Origin: Plakobranchus ocellatus
Taxonomy: Eukaryota > Mollusca > Gastropoda > Plakobranchidae
DNA length: 24,425 bases
NCBI GenBank assembly: GCA_019648995.1
Contig: BLXT01004121.1
Span: 47,181-71,605, forward strand
Direction of reading: 5' to 3'
In this document: one piece after another, positions 10,561 to 21,096 of the stretch
How the letters are laid out: each line of letters starts with the position of its first letter
Numbering within the stretch: position 1 is the stretch's first letter
Made by a program: the position numbers and the translations under genes
Notes under the pieces: generated by a model
The model's database searches: none
The model's input: the letters and a program-made list of their open reading frames with translations, nothing else
What the model was told of the DNA's origin: nothing

Positions 10561-11911
10561 TTTTAGCACAAGATTTCAAACTGCAGTATCATTGAGGTTC
10601 CTATTTTTTTTATAACGCTTAAAATAGAAAAATTAAGACAATCCTCAGTTCTAAAGGGTGTTTTTGTCAACGAAGCCTCCAGGGCTACTGGCTAGCTATT
10701 TAATTCTAGATGGAAACAGTAACATGTAACACTTTATCATGGACTTGCAAAATAAACTCCTATCTCCCCCATGGCGGCCACCGAGCACCCTGGCACCAGA
10801 GCTATGGATAATAACATTAAAACATCATTTTAAAATTGAAACAACTTTTTTTTGTTGTAAACAGTAACGTCATAATTTTCTGTCTTGATCAAAGACTTCA
10901 AACATAGAAATAACTGCCTTAAAATTTTGAATGATGAAAATGGCTATTAGTCAATTTTGAAATCTGGATAGTGGAAGAAAAAAATGACAAATACCAGTAG
11001 ATATTTATTCCTCCAGGTTGACGTTTGGATATGGAAGAAATTTCTAGAAGTTGTCATTGTCAATTTTAAATGACAATGCTCAGATGCTTGTATGGAGTGA
11101 TGCTTCTCAAAGCACTCATTAAAAATGTGCTAGAGAGAAAAAAAGATAATAAGAAAACAAACAACAATAACGACAGCCACCTCAACCTCATCACCACCAC
11201 CACAACCATTACCTTCTCCTCTCCTTCCTTTTTTGTATTCATTCCTCCACTATCAAGAAAAGTGTGAATAATGCCTCCCATTTTTTTAAAATATCCTGTT
11301 AAACGAATTCCTACACAGACATTATAATTTGCAATCACTGTCTTTATGAGATAAATATAGTAAAAGTATACAACAACCAGCTCAAACTTATAAAAACAAA
11401 TAAAATAACACAGAGTATACGTAAGAACGTTTCGCCCTAAGGCTTTATGAAAAAAAAAATGACGATCACAAATAAAATGCCATAGAGACTTACTAGGGAA
11501 ACAAGCATGGCATAAAATGTAAGCTTAATGTTGAAAATCCGTTATTTAAAATGAAAAAATCCGTAAAAGAAGAGCATTATGAGATAAGCCTTTAAGAGAT
11601 ACAATTAAACAATGCTTCCAACAAGTTCTCATAAAAAGTGAGGATTTTTTAAATTGTCGTGGGGAATAGGTCCAGGGCAACGCACTGGTAGGGGGTTTGC
11701 ACTGAGGAAATTCTTAGAGAAATCCACAGAAATGCTCGTAATTGGAAGCATGAAAACGACATTTAAGCTAGATTTTAATTAAGCATCCTCTCGCTTTACA
11801 GTCTTTTCACTCAGAGAGTTTTTTTATGTTTTGATGCAGCATAGGTGCCTGCAAAAGAAGGGTTCCTATAGATCTGTGAATCTGGGCTTGAATCCGCAAC
11901 AGAAGAGTCCA

Positions 11912-11914
<3 letters not shown>
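10561..11914. other. Non-coding stretch, no gene seen
   Basis: AT-rich DNA with a short ACC/AAC-rich patch around 11160-11215 that produces the chance open frames on both strands at 11066-11338. No domain, RNA gene or splice structure could be supported. Confidence 0.45.
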
Positions 11915-11965
<51 letters not shown>

Positions 11966-12010
11966 GACATGACTTGCATTCTACGCTCCAGCACAATGAC
12001 GAGGACAATG
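11915..12010 (+). repeat. (GA)n microsatellite with a recurrent 3' flank
   Basis: A GA tract of about 50 bp with one GGGA interruption ends at 11967. The sequence after it, CATGACTTGCATTCTACGCT then CCAGCACAATGACGAG, closely resembles the flank of the GA tract at 14541-14588. The shared flank suggests that the microsatellite is part of a dispersed repeat. The arginine/glutamate open frame over it is an artefact. Confidence 0.7.
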
Positions 12011-13012
12011 TACATTTTGCAATACTGTCTGCGCTATTTCAATATTACGCAATATAACACTACTAAATCTACCATGTCTCTACAACGTAGCCTATTTACC
12101 ACTCAGCTGGTGCACAGCTCTGACACGGCCGCATAATAGTTTTGTTGCAAAGGTTGGCATGAAAAACCATTTACTTGATATCATAAAGATCGAAAATATT
12201 CCCGCAATTTATAGGAATTATCTGAACGTCTAGATCGAGGCTGTCTTGTATTTCTGTGCTAGTCTGTGGCAAAACTGAAGCGATGAAACACAATTAAGGC
12301 ACATGAAAAAAAAGGAGAGGAAAGGAATAACGGACAAAAGCTAACGAAGCACATAGATGAGTCTACCTTAAAAAAATCCAGATGATTTCAAAATTATATT
12401 CAAGGGCGAGTTGTTCAGTCAAATGCGATTAGTTCTGCGCATGATTTCTGATACATGTATCGTTTTCCCACTTAGATATTGTGAAGTATAAAACGGTTGT
12501 TACTGGCGTTTTTCTGTTCATGGTGTAGATGACAGTCCTCTCTCCAATGTTATTCGCCCTGCTCAGCGGCTGCCTAGCCCGATAAATTAACTCCCGCTTT
12601 CATAAGGCGACGCAACGCATCGCTTCGTTTTTTGCCAGGCTTGTCACGTGCGTTAAGTGACAGCTTTTTGTTTTAAGCTCTGGGAGAAACGGGGGTCTGT
12701 ACCAGTGAGGGTTGAAGAGACAGGGCTTAGATGTAGGTTCTTTATAAATATGCTGCACATTAAATGGTTTGCACGCGGCTGCTCGGACCTGTCCTCCCCC
12801 CGGTGGAGAGTTAATTTATGTGTATTTGCGTTTTTTTTCCAAGGAAAATTTACATTGAGAATAGCAAAATTATTGGGCCTATATTCATTTTTTGTTTTTT
12901 GTTTTCTGATAGTCACCTCAGAAATTTTCTTTTTCAAGACATATGATAAGGAAATAATATTCTTAACCTCCAACAATCAATAGCAATAGCAGCAATGTAA
13001 AACACTTTGTAT
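12011..13012. other. Higher-complexity non-coding stretch
   Basis: Around 12540-12800 base composition becomes more balanced, with CG-containing words (GGCGACGCAACGCATCGC near 12606) and one E-box, CACGTG, near 12646. The open frames on both strands at 12653-12983 have no recognisable domain. It could be regulatory or conserved non-coding DNA, which cannot be decided without comparison to a relative. Confidence 0.35.
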
Positions 13013-13029
13013 AAAAAAAAAAAAAAAAA
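13013..13029 (+). repeat. Poly(A) run of 17 bases
   Basis: An A-run follows ACACTTTGTATA and is followed by a G-rich segment (GTGAGGGGAGGGAGGGGG). It could be the tail of an old retroposed sequence, but no body is recognisable upstream and no target-site duplication was seen. Confidence 0.4.
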
Positions 13030-14174
13030 CGTGAGGGGAGGGAGGGGGATGAAGTTACTTTTCTTCTTCTCTGACAAGCAGCTCTTCAGTCTGCATCATA
13101 GAGACTAGAAAAGCTACTGAGATGATTTGTGTATATATACCAAACGTTCTTTTCGTGCATCATTTGTCTCTGCTCCCCTCATCGTGGGGGTTGGCAAATC
13201 CTTGAATTTGTAACCCATAGTAGAAACTGATCTCAATGACTGATCATAACAGGTCTGCACATAACCTAAAAAGATAAAAAGGAACAATCTGCCGATCTGT
13301 CTGGACGCATTAGAAAGAGAGAGAGAGAGAGATTGAAAAGCAGAAAATGCTGAGGCGGTAAGGCTTTGAAGTGAGCGCCAAGGTGAGGTAGAGGGAGCGA
13401 GGGAGATTGTCTTGGGAGGGGAGGGTGTTGAGATGAAGAGTGGCGACCACCGGTACACTTACTGTAAACTTAAAATGAAGGCCCTATAAAACAGTACGCA
13501 TGTTCACAGAAGGAAAATGTATTGCATGTTTTTGTTTTTTAGGATGTTAAGGGGATTTACAACAGTTCTCATATCAGACTGATTTTTACGCTAGGAGCGG
13601 ATTTTATCAGCATGACTATCGAGCAGGGCTCTATTTTATTAGGAAGTCAAAATAAAATTTTTCAAATCTGACTCAAAATTCTTTATCTACGGTCAGTTTT
13701 TAATCGATTTGATGTTACATATCACAGATTTCTATGGCGTGTTTTTTTTTTTTTTTCCAAAATCGAATTTATAAGATTTGTGATTTTTTTTATGAAATAG
13801 GGCATGTATTCAGCTATGCAACCTAAGGAACTGCTATCAAGTCTTTTCTTTTCTTTTTTCTTTTATTTATTTAAAACTATTCTTACAAATTTGCACTGCA
13901 TGTCTTATAGGAAACAAGCACCTGAAGAAATTTTAATCTAATATCGATATCTCTTTATCCAGTTTTATCATTTTAAAATAATTATTTGCTTTCTTTATAT
14001 TTTAAATTGCAGGTATCACACGGTCTGTCATTCCCTCTATCTCTTCGGTTTGTCGCTCCGTCTTCCCCTCTTCCGTCCCTCAACATTTTTCTTTTTTTCG
14101 CTATCTGTCATTCTCTTTCTTTCTTTCTTCCGTTTACCACCTCTTTTCCTTTCTCACAATATCCTCCCTCTGCT
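13030..14174. other. Non-coding stretch, no gene seen
   Basis: A short GA tract (about 13316-13332) lies inside an otherwise unremarkable region. The minus-strand frame at 13114-13458 is serine/proline rich and overlaps that tract, so it is taken as chance. Confidence 0.4.
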
Positions 14175-14262
14175 TTCTCTCTGTCTCTCTCTCTCTCTCT
14201 TTCTCTCTCTACACACACACACATATATATATATTTATATTTAATATATAAATATATTAAAG
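14175..14262 (+). repeat. Compound microsatellite (TC)n(AC)n(AT)n
   Basis: An interrupted TC tract runs directly into ACACACACACACA and then ATATATATATAT followed by imperfect AT-rich palindromes (TTAATATATAAATATATTAA). Open frames across it encode only SLSLSL/YIYIYI strings. Confidence 0.85.
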
Positions 14263-14535
14263 CTAGGAAAAACATGACTGCGTACATTGAGATAGATCAA
14301 AAGACCCGCTGTTGGCTAGGGACCACAAAGAAAAAAATGCAGATAATTTCAGCAGAGGCGCAAAAGTATACAGCCCTAGTTGCAACCTTCTTGTGATAAT
14401 ATTGTTCATATATATATATATTAGTCGAGAATTCGCCGTGCCGTATGTTATTTAAAAAAAAAAAACTCTTCAAAGGCTGCATTTCCAAAGGTCATACCAA
14501 CAGCCTGTGTTATAATATACATACATACATACACC

Positions 14536-14540
<5 letters not shown>

Positions 14541-14592
<52 letters not shown>

Positions 14593-14630
14593 CGACTTGC
14601 ATACTAAGCACAATCGCAACACGAGAACAA
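14541..14630 (+). repeat. (GA)n microsatellite with the same 3' flank as the one at 11915
   Basis: A GA tract of about 48 bp is preceded by (CATA)n-like ACATACATACATACACCTGG. The 3' flank, AATACGACTTGCATACTAAG then CACAATCGCAACACGAG, aligns with the flank at 11967-12003 through the blocks GACTTGCAT and CACAAT plus a terminal ACGAG/GACGAG word. Confidence 0.75.
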
Positions 14631-15990
14631 ATTAGCTTTTTTTAAATATTCTTTACACTAGTTCTATATTAAGCCTACACAATTATATGGTATGTTTTCA
14701 ATATCCGCTTAAAATAAAAATCTTTCGCTGCACAACCACACACGTCAACGTACACGATTCTCGGAGAAATTCCAATACTCTGTGTTTATTTGGAGTTTGA
14801 TTTGGTTTACTTCATATCGGCGCTACTTCAGTACATTGTAACCTCATTACACTAACTTAGATTGAGTTGCAAATAATGGGACTTGATTGCTGAATAAGCT
14901 ATTAGCTTCCCCTGATTTTAATTAAGGCGCCTATGTGTAGAGAGCACGAGACATCTCCACAGGCCCATAAAACAGCCTCCGACTCCACTTTTTTCCTTCT
15001 ACCCTCTCTAAGAACACTTACACACAAGCACACAGCGCCTGGGTCACTAAAAGGAAAAAAAAACCAAAATGTCAATGCGAAAAGACAACATAGTTTCCAA
15101 GTACGTTTGAGGTAAATGGCTTATACATTAAATTGTTGATTCACTTGTATATTTTCAGTTCTTTGGAAACTGGAAACTACAAAACAGTGGTATTGCTGAA
15201 AGCAAAATCGAATGTAGTTCTGTCACAGTCTGCTGTCTGGTACTTGCGTGTAATTCCTTGCGCTGATGCTAAAATGTGGAAAAACCACGCTCCGTCCAAC
15301 CAACATTGCCCTCTCTCCTTAGACCAAGAGAGTTCATCCCATTCGTAACGTATACTATGCAACCGTGCTCGATATTCACTGGATCCAGTCAATGTCATCC
15401 ATCTGGGTGTTAACTCCACGATGATTTTTATTTTTTTCAAATAGCCGTCCCCATCAAGCTTTGCTTACGACTGTGTGTGTTTAAGTGGTGCGGTGTTGCT
15501 TGCAATTTCAGTTGCCTGATTATGGTCAGCGTTTTTGTTGTTATCAGCATGTATTTGTGGCCGACACACGCGCATTGCTTGTATTAATCTAACCCACGGA
15601 TCGTCAGACCTAGGCTGTTTAACTCCCACGTGATAGTGGAATCTAATTGTTGTGGGATGTGACGCTCATATAATTTGTTCTAAGATTCTGTTTTGAGTTA
15701 ACTTTGAAGCCACTCAACACCTGTGTGTTTTATCAAGGTTGCTGAGAAAGAAAAAGAGGGACAAAGAGAGATAGAGTGCAAAGACATGGGGAAAAAAGAA
15801 ATAAGAAGAAAGTAAAAGAGAGACAGAGAGAAAGAGAGAAGTGGGGGTGGGGGGTCCAAGAGAGAAAAATAGAATCGGAACAGACCATATTTAAAAAAAC
15901 AAACAAACAAAAAAAAAAACATTGGCAAAAGAAAGATAATGATAGTGACAAAGAAAGACAGAGAGAAATGAATAAACACACACAGAAACA
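14631..15990. other. Non-coding stretch with purine-rich 3' half
   Basis: Positions 14631-15720 are mixed-complexity DNA, with an E-box-like CACGTG near 15629. From about 15740 to 15990 the plus strand is strongly A+G rich (repeated AGAGA, AAAGA and a GGGGGTGGGGGG run near 15843). Open frames on both strands are low complexity and are not called. Confidence 0.45.
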
Positions 15991-16008
15991 TCTCTCTCTC
16001 TCTCTCTC

Positions 16009-16096
<88 letters not shown>
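15991..16096. repeat. Near-perfect (TC)n(TA)n(AG)n palindrome, about 106 bp
   Basis: Ten TC units (15991-16010) run into about 54 bp of alternating AT (16011-16064) and then about 31 bp of AG (to 16096). The TC arm is the exact reverse complement of the AG arm, and the TA core is self-complementary. The whole tract can therefore fold on itself, with only a small flaw (TAAT) at the TC/TA junction. Such tracts can form cruciforms and are prone to length change. Confidence 0.9.
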
Positions 16097-16100
<4 letters not shown>

Positions 16101-16396
16101 AAAGTTTTTTCGAAGGAAATAGAGTAGGAGAAGGATAGGGAAATAGAATGATATGTAGCAAGAGAAATAAAGATAGAGAGAGAAAGAAATATAGATGAAA
16201 AAAAAAAACAAAGCAAAAAAGACTGTCAGAGAAGGACGAGTGATAAAAACGAAAACGCGAAAAGAGAAGGAAATATATCAAACGATATAATAATGAAAGA
16301 GGAGCAGGAAGTCGGAAAACAAAAGAATGAGAGATAAATGATTTATACCTTGCTAAAAAATGCTAAATTGCCTCTCTCCGTGACCCCTCTCTAATT

Positions 16397-16402
16397 TCCT
16401 CT

Positions 16403-16455
<53 letters not shown>
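16397..16455 (+). repeat. (CT)n microsatellite after a C run
   Basis: A run of CCCCCCCCC at about 16404-16412 is followed by roughly 20 CT units ending near 16455. It has no relation to a coding frame. Confidence 0.9.
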
Positions 16456-16457
<2 letters not shown>

Positions 16458-16499
16458 ATAACTACTTCTGTGGGGATGGTGCTATATTTCCATCTGCAA

Positions 16500-16745
16500 T
16501 TTTTTACCCCTAATGGGCCATTTAAAGTTACAGTTGGTTGATCGACGAAACTTTAGGATATCGCAGTTGTCAGTTTTCTCCTCATACTTGAGCGTGGAAA
16601 CGAGCTGCCGTGTCGATATTTGTCAGTTCACAGTTCGGCAGACAGATATCTGGCGACAATTCTTGCCTACAGGCGAACTGACGGCCAACAGACACAGCTA
16701 TAGCGAGCGGCGCCTTTGAAGTTTCGCCCCGCGCAGTTTAAATTT
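16500..16745. other. Higher-complexity, less AT-rich island
   Basis: Compared with its surroundings this segment has many CG dinucleotides (GATCGACG, GTGTCGATA, GAGCGGCGCC, TTTCGCCCCGCGCAG). It also has an inverted GTCAGTTC / GAACTGAC pair (about 16622 and 16673). A 68-codon plus-strand frame covers it without a recognisable domain. It could be a first exon, promoter or conserved element, but no core-promoter motif is clear. Confidence 0.3.
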
Positions 16746-17172
16746 CATTCCAAAAATGTCTTATATCTGTCAAATCATAAAACTAATAGCCCTTTCGTAA
16801 TCAGAGGTCAAACATTAGTGTCACGAAGTAATCGTGTAACTAGGCGTTTCAAAACAGGATGTATTGAACTTTGAGTTACCCTAAGCAGATGCAGCGAATT
16901 GAGTAGGAGTGAGATATATGCAGAAGTCTTGAGAAAGAATAAAAGGCAATCATCAGTTCCGGCGTGAGCGGGTTAGATCGCTTTGTTTTTCATCTTGCAC
17001 TGGTCTTGTACTGAAGGTCGCCGCAATCTCTTAATAGCTACAGCAACTTTTCGCCGAGGTTTGGGGCCATAGACAAAGAGGTTCGACCTAAGCTTCCACT
17101 GGAAACTATGCGGGTAATTGCGCGGTGACCATCCCTCAACCATCCACGCTACCGGGTCAATCTGTATATTAA

Positions 17173-17886
17173 GACCAGATCAATGCTGGTTCAGATCCTG
17201 CCGAAGCCTTTCAGCGGCCGTTACAAGACACAAATATACAGGGAGCGATCTTCGACGTTTAACTTTGATAAGTATTTGTCGTTAAATTGTTTAAGTTATA
17301 AAGTTTTAAAGTGCAAAGCATTAATTTTATTTGCCTTTAGCTGGACTAATAGTACTGGCTGGAGAGAACCAGCGTAACAATGATCCTCGGCAACATAAAG
17401 TCTTAAAAGTCTCTGTCCGAGATGGGTATACGTCAATGTTGTAAGACTTGTAGCATTGTAAATATAAATATCATATCAAGGATAATGATAATTGATTATG
17501 TAGAAGTCTTGCCAAGAAAGGACAACTAACTATCATAGAAGCCTCAGTCAGATGAGTTATTATTCTTCATACTTGAATTCTTCTTTAAATAAAACTACAG
17601 TCTCGGAATACATGGAACTATGAATGAAGAGCAACTACGGGTCTATTGTTAATGCCTTCAATATTAAAGTAAGGAGAGTTAATGCTCTACATTATTAATT
17701 TTATATTTAACACTAGGCTGCCAAATGATTCATGTAAGGTAAGTATGCTATCCAAACCCAAGCGCTGCTTAGTAAATGCAATGTAACCAATATTTTATCA
17801 ATTACGGTAGTCTGAGCCGTTGCTGTCATCGTCATAGACTTTGTCATAGTCATTGCTGTAGCCTTGGTGTATTTGATTATATACGG
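17173..17886 (+). repeat. Copy A of a 714-bp tandem duplication
   Basis: GACCAGATCAATGCTGGTTC at 17173 pairs with GACCAGATCGAAGCTAGTTC at 17887, 714 bp later. GTAAATGCAATGTA at 17772 pairs with GTAAACGCAATGTA at 18486, again 714 bp. Shared landmarks between these include a GTTAAATTG block, CTCTGTCCGAG, a GATTATGTAGA word, GAGTTAATGCTC and the donor-like AAGGTAAGTATGCT at about 17736. The copy ends in a short GTNGCN/GTCATN array (about 17810-17870). The copies differ at many sites, so the duplication is old. No frame is conserved. Confidence 0.85.
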
Positions 17887-18600
17887 GACCAGATCGAAGC
17901 TAGTTCAGACCCTGCAGAAGACCTCCCTATGAGCGCAGAAGAAGCAGATTAAGTCTCCGATGTTTGACCCTAGAAGCTCTCGTTAAATTGCTAAAGTTTT
18001 AACTTTAAAGTTTATAAAAGTGCGAGTATTTGCCTTAAGTTGGACTACAAGTCCTGACTGATATAATCAGAATAAAAGAGCTCTCTTCGCCCAAAGCCTA
18101 AACTTCTCTGTCCGAGGTGAGGATACGTAATTATAAGACGTAATTATATTATTATAAGGGTTGTAACATTATCAGTGTAAGTGTAAAATCAAGGATATTT
18201 ATTAGTGATTATGTAGACTAGAAAGTACAACTAACTACCTTAAGAGTGTCAGACAGTCGAGCTATTATTCTTAAATGGAAAGTTTCGTAATTGAATTCTT
18301 CTTCAAGTATAATAACACACTTGTACTACCCAGAACTATGAATGCAGGTCTATCGCTAATAAATTCTATTTCTATTTTAAAATAAGTAGAGTTAATGCTC
18401 GATATGATAAGTTTTATACTTGAGACCAGGCGCTGTCAGCTGATTTATGAAAGGTAAGTATGCTGTCCAAACTCAGCGGCTATTGAGTAAACGCAATGTA
18501 CCCAATATTTTATTTTCAGTAGAGCAGACTGCCGTTGGTGTTGCCATTGGCGTTGGTACTGTCGTTGGTACCGTCATTGGTGTTGGTTTTGGTATTGGTG
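17887..18600 (+). repeat. Copy B of the 714-bp tandem duplication
   Basis: Same landmark order as copy A, with offsets of 714 or 715 bp from end to end. The donor-like site AAAGGTAAGTATGCTG is kept at 18454. The segment before the GTTGNN array here reads TATTTTATTTTCAGTAG, a good 3' splice-site look-alike, where copy A has TATTTTATCAATTACGGTAG. The following hexamer array is much longer in this copy. Confidence 0.85.
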
Positions 18601-18692
18601 TTGCCGTAGCCGTAACTATCAACGTAGCCACTGTCGTCAACGTTGCCGTTGCCGTCATCGTCATTGTTGCCGTAGCCATTGGTGTTGCTATT
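18531..18692 (+). repeat. Imperfect GTTGNN/GTCNNC hexanucleotide array
   Basis: The strand is built of GTTGGT, GTTGCC, ATTGGC, GTCGTT, GTAGCC and similar triplet pairs for about 160 bp. Translation gives a VGVAIGVGT-like string on one strand and TNGNGN/TATPTP strings on the other, so the long frame at 18447-18839 is most simply an artefact of the triplet periodicity. It sits at the end of copy B and is a lengthened version of the short array ending copy A. Confidence 0.8.
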
Positions 18693-18956
18693 ACTAAAAG
18701 GGACCATGTGAAGCTATTGTGGTATAGCTGGTTGGCAGTCGTTGTTGTCGTCGTCACCTATATCATCCCTATAGTTGTCAACAGTCACATTGGAGTTACA
18801 CTTTGTTTCTTCAGCTTTATTGAGTTTGATTTAAGATAATTGTTTAAGTCTTTGTAAGCCTGATAAGTTGTAGATTTATCCTGACAATAAAACGCACGCT
18901 ATTTTAAGAGATTTTGTACATCTTACTTTGGCCAACTCTATTGAGAATATTATTTT

Positions 18957-19338
18957 GTCTTGTATAACCGCTCGATCTTTGTATTATCATAATAAATTTG
19001 TAATTATTTCTTTATTATAATTTGAATCGGACTTTGAGTAAAGTGTTTTCTGCTTAGTTGAAAGTGTCCAATTTCATATCACGCACTGCAGGTTATTAAA
19101 GTGTGCTTATACTTGCGTAGCCTGCGTGTTTGTGTCAGCTATTAAGAACATTTGTCTTGTACAATAGTTCAATCTTTGTATAATCATGACAAATTTGTAA
19201 TAATTTCTTTATAACAATTGACTTCAGCGATTTTTCTTAGATGAAAGTGTCCAGTTCCATATATCTCGCACTGTTGGTTATTAAAGTGTGGTTATACTTG
19301 CATGACCTGCATTGTGTGACAATTAGCCAAACTCACTT
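18957..19338 (+). repeat. Second two-copy tandem duplication, unit about 185-197 bp
   Basis: TTGTCTTGTATAACCGCTCG near 18956 recurs as TTGTCTTGTACAATAGTTCA near 19153 (197 bp). GGTTATTAAAGTGTG recurs at a 185-bp offset (about 19091 and 19276). The blocks ATAATTTCTTTAT, GAAAGTGTCCA and ATACTTGC are shared in order. A third partial start may be seen after 19320, where TTAGCCAAACTCACTTGATA resembles TTGGCCAACTCTATTGAGAA at 18928. No conserved frame is present. Confidence 0.8.
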
Positions 19339-20896
19339 GATAATCGATAATAAATTTGAAGCTGACAAAATTATATTTAAGATTTGAATATTTTTTTGAG
19401 ATGACCATGTATTCCGTTTTTTTTTCACATTTAGAAACAGGTCCATTCTTCGCTCTTTAAAACGACAATATTTTGAAGTTTTTGACATTGTTCACCTTAT
19501 TCTGCCTATAAGACTGAATGATCTGCGTGCTCAAAATATCAATTCATAACATTATTACTTAAGAAATGGAAGCGAACATTAGAATGTCTTGGACCCAACA
19601 CTATATACAACAAGCAGAAAACGTATCATTCAATAAGATTATACCACAATTTTACAATGTTAACGTATATGCGAAAAAGATAATCATATATTTAAAGACA
19701 CGCTTCAGCGATTTGCCTATGGTACAACTATCATTGTTTGTCTAGACTGTTGAATACTATTGTTTTAGAACACAATCTCCAACATGCCACATTATCTCTC
19801 GTCGTTTTGCATTGCTTCTACATTCTATGTTTCAAGGTTTGGGCACTGAAGCCGAGAGTGACTGCATTGGCCGACAAAAACAACGCCTGACAATCTTCAA
19901 TAAAAGTAAATTGTCAGCAAGCAAACATTATTCCACATATGTTTCTAATTTTCTTATAACTGAGGACATTGTAATAGTTGGATGCCGGAGAAGACTCTAA
20001 GAGTAGATATTTGAATCACACATAATAGTACCCATTTTTAAAGCAATATGTATTTCTATACACAGACTAAGGCTAACTTGAGAGAAGTTGATTTTGAGGC
20101 AATTTTGAGTATTGTATTTGCAGTTTTAACACTAAGGTAATTTCAGTCTTTATTTCAATGGTTGAATCCTGAACTCATTTGTAGTTGTCACTTCTCACTT
20201 TACTTTTGTCCAATTCGACATATACAATCTGAGGAGTGAAAATATTATACTCGGAAATGTCCCGTAAGCACAACGGCATCTGACTAGTTTCTGTCTGTTA
20301 AGCAAAAAAGCATAAAATTACGTAAACAAAAGCCAGTAATGAAATGCTTTACTTATCAACGACACATATATATATTAAGACTGAAACAGTTACCTCAGGC
20401 AAGCCAAATGAAACTTAAGTGATATTTTAATCATCTATACATCTAGAGATGTAGGTTATGTCGTATTGTTATAAATTAAAAACGATGGAAATGGTTTTGA
20501 AAAAGTTATGAAATAAGTTACTGCATTACAGTGTAATTTATTTCGACAAATTTATTAGGTATAGATAATGCAATTCAAGGGACATCAACATTTTTAGCGC
20601 GGTTTTGGGAGGTTTCTTTTGGTTATTTTCCATAAAAACCTTGCTTTTTTCTCAAGGGCAACATGATATTTTCGACATTTCGTTTGGATATTCCCAAGAC
20701 TTGGTAACGAAATAATGAAATATGTGGAGGAAGTCTAAATAATATGCCTTTGTGAAAAAAAGGATGGCATGGAAAAAATTAAACCTAACGAAAAAAAGGA
20801 AACAAAAAACAAAAAGTAAACATAAGACTCTTTGGAGACAACTTTTGCTAAAAGGTTTTGTAAAAAATGTTGCAGTTGTAGCTAAAAGTCATTTCT
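19339..20896. other. AT-rich non-coding stretch, no gene seen
   Basis: Only short open frames without recognisable features (for example 19812-20000). A small lysine-rich frame begins near 20752 but continues straight into the TCA repeat and is not supported as a gene. Confidence 0.45.
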
Positions 20897-20999
20897 CATC
20901 ATCATCATCGGCATCATCATCATCGACATCGTCATCGTCATCACCGCTCTTCTCCTCCTCCTTCTCCTCCTCCTCCTCCTTATTATCATCATCATCATA
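20897..20999 (+). repeat. (TCA)n/(TCC)n trinucleotide repeat
   Basis: Interrupted TCATCA units with GGCA and GACA variants run into CTCCTCCTCCTCCT and then ATCATCATCATCAT. Any serine-rich frame across it follows from the repeat alone. Confidence 0.85.
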
Positions 21000-21096
21000 A
21001 TCATGTGTCAATGTTCTGCTAGCCGTACTTTGAAACTATACATTGAGTACTCTTGCGAATTAAATTGCAAGCGTAAAGAGACTGCAAAAGTACGAG

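Noticed and set aside
11644-11740. GC-richer patch considered as a tRNA gene
   Set aside because: No A-box/B-box pair and no cloverleaf could be drawn.
13986-14396. 136-codon plus-strand frame
   Set aside because: Made mostly of CT, AC and AT microsatellite sequence, giving SLSLSL and IYIYIY strings.
15698-16281. Several frames on both strands of about 60-106 codons
   Set aside because: They are translations of purine-rich DNA and the TC/TA/AG palindrome. Frames overlap in several phases, as expected for low complexity.
17041-17170. GGTTCGACC at about 17080 considered as a tRNA B box
   Set aside because: No acceptor stem or A box at the right distance, so it is not a tRNA.
18447-18839. 130-codon plus-strand frame with a valine/glycine/alanine-rich membrane-like segment
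   Set aside because: Its core is dictated by the GTTGNN hexamer array, and the opposite strand gives equally long frames over the same array. No signal or domain is recognisable outside it.
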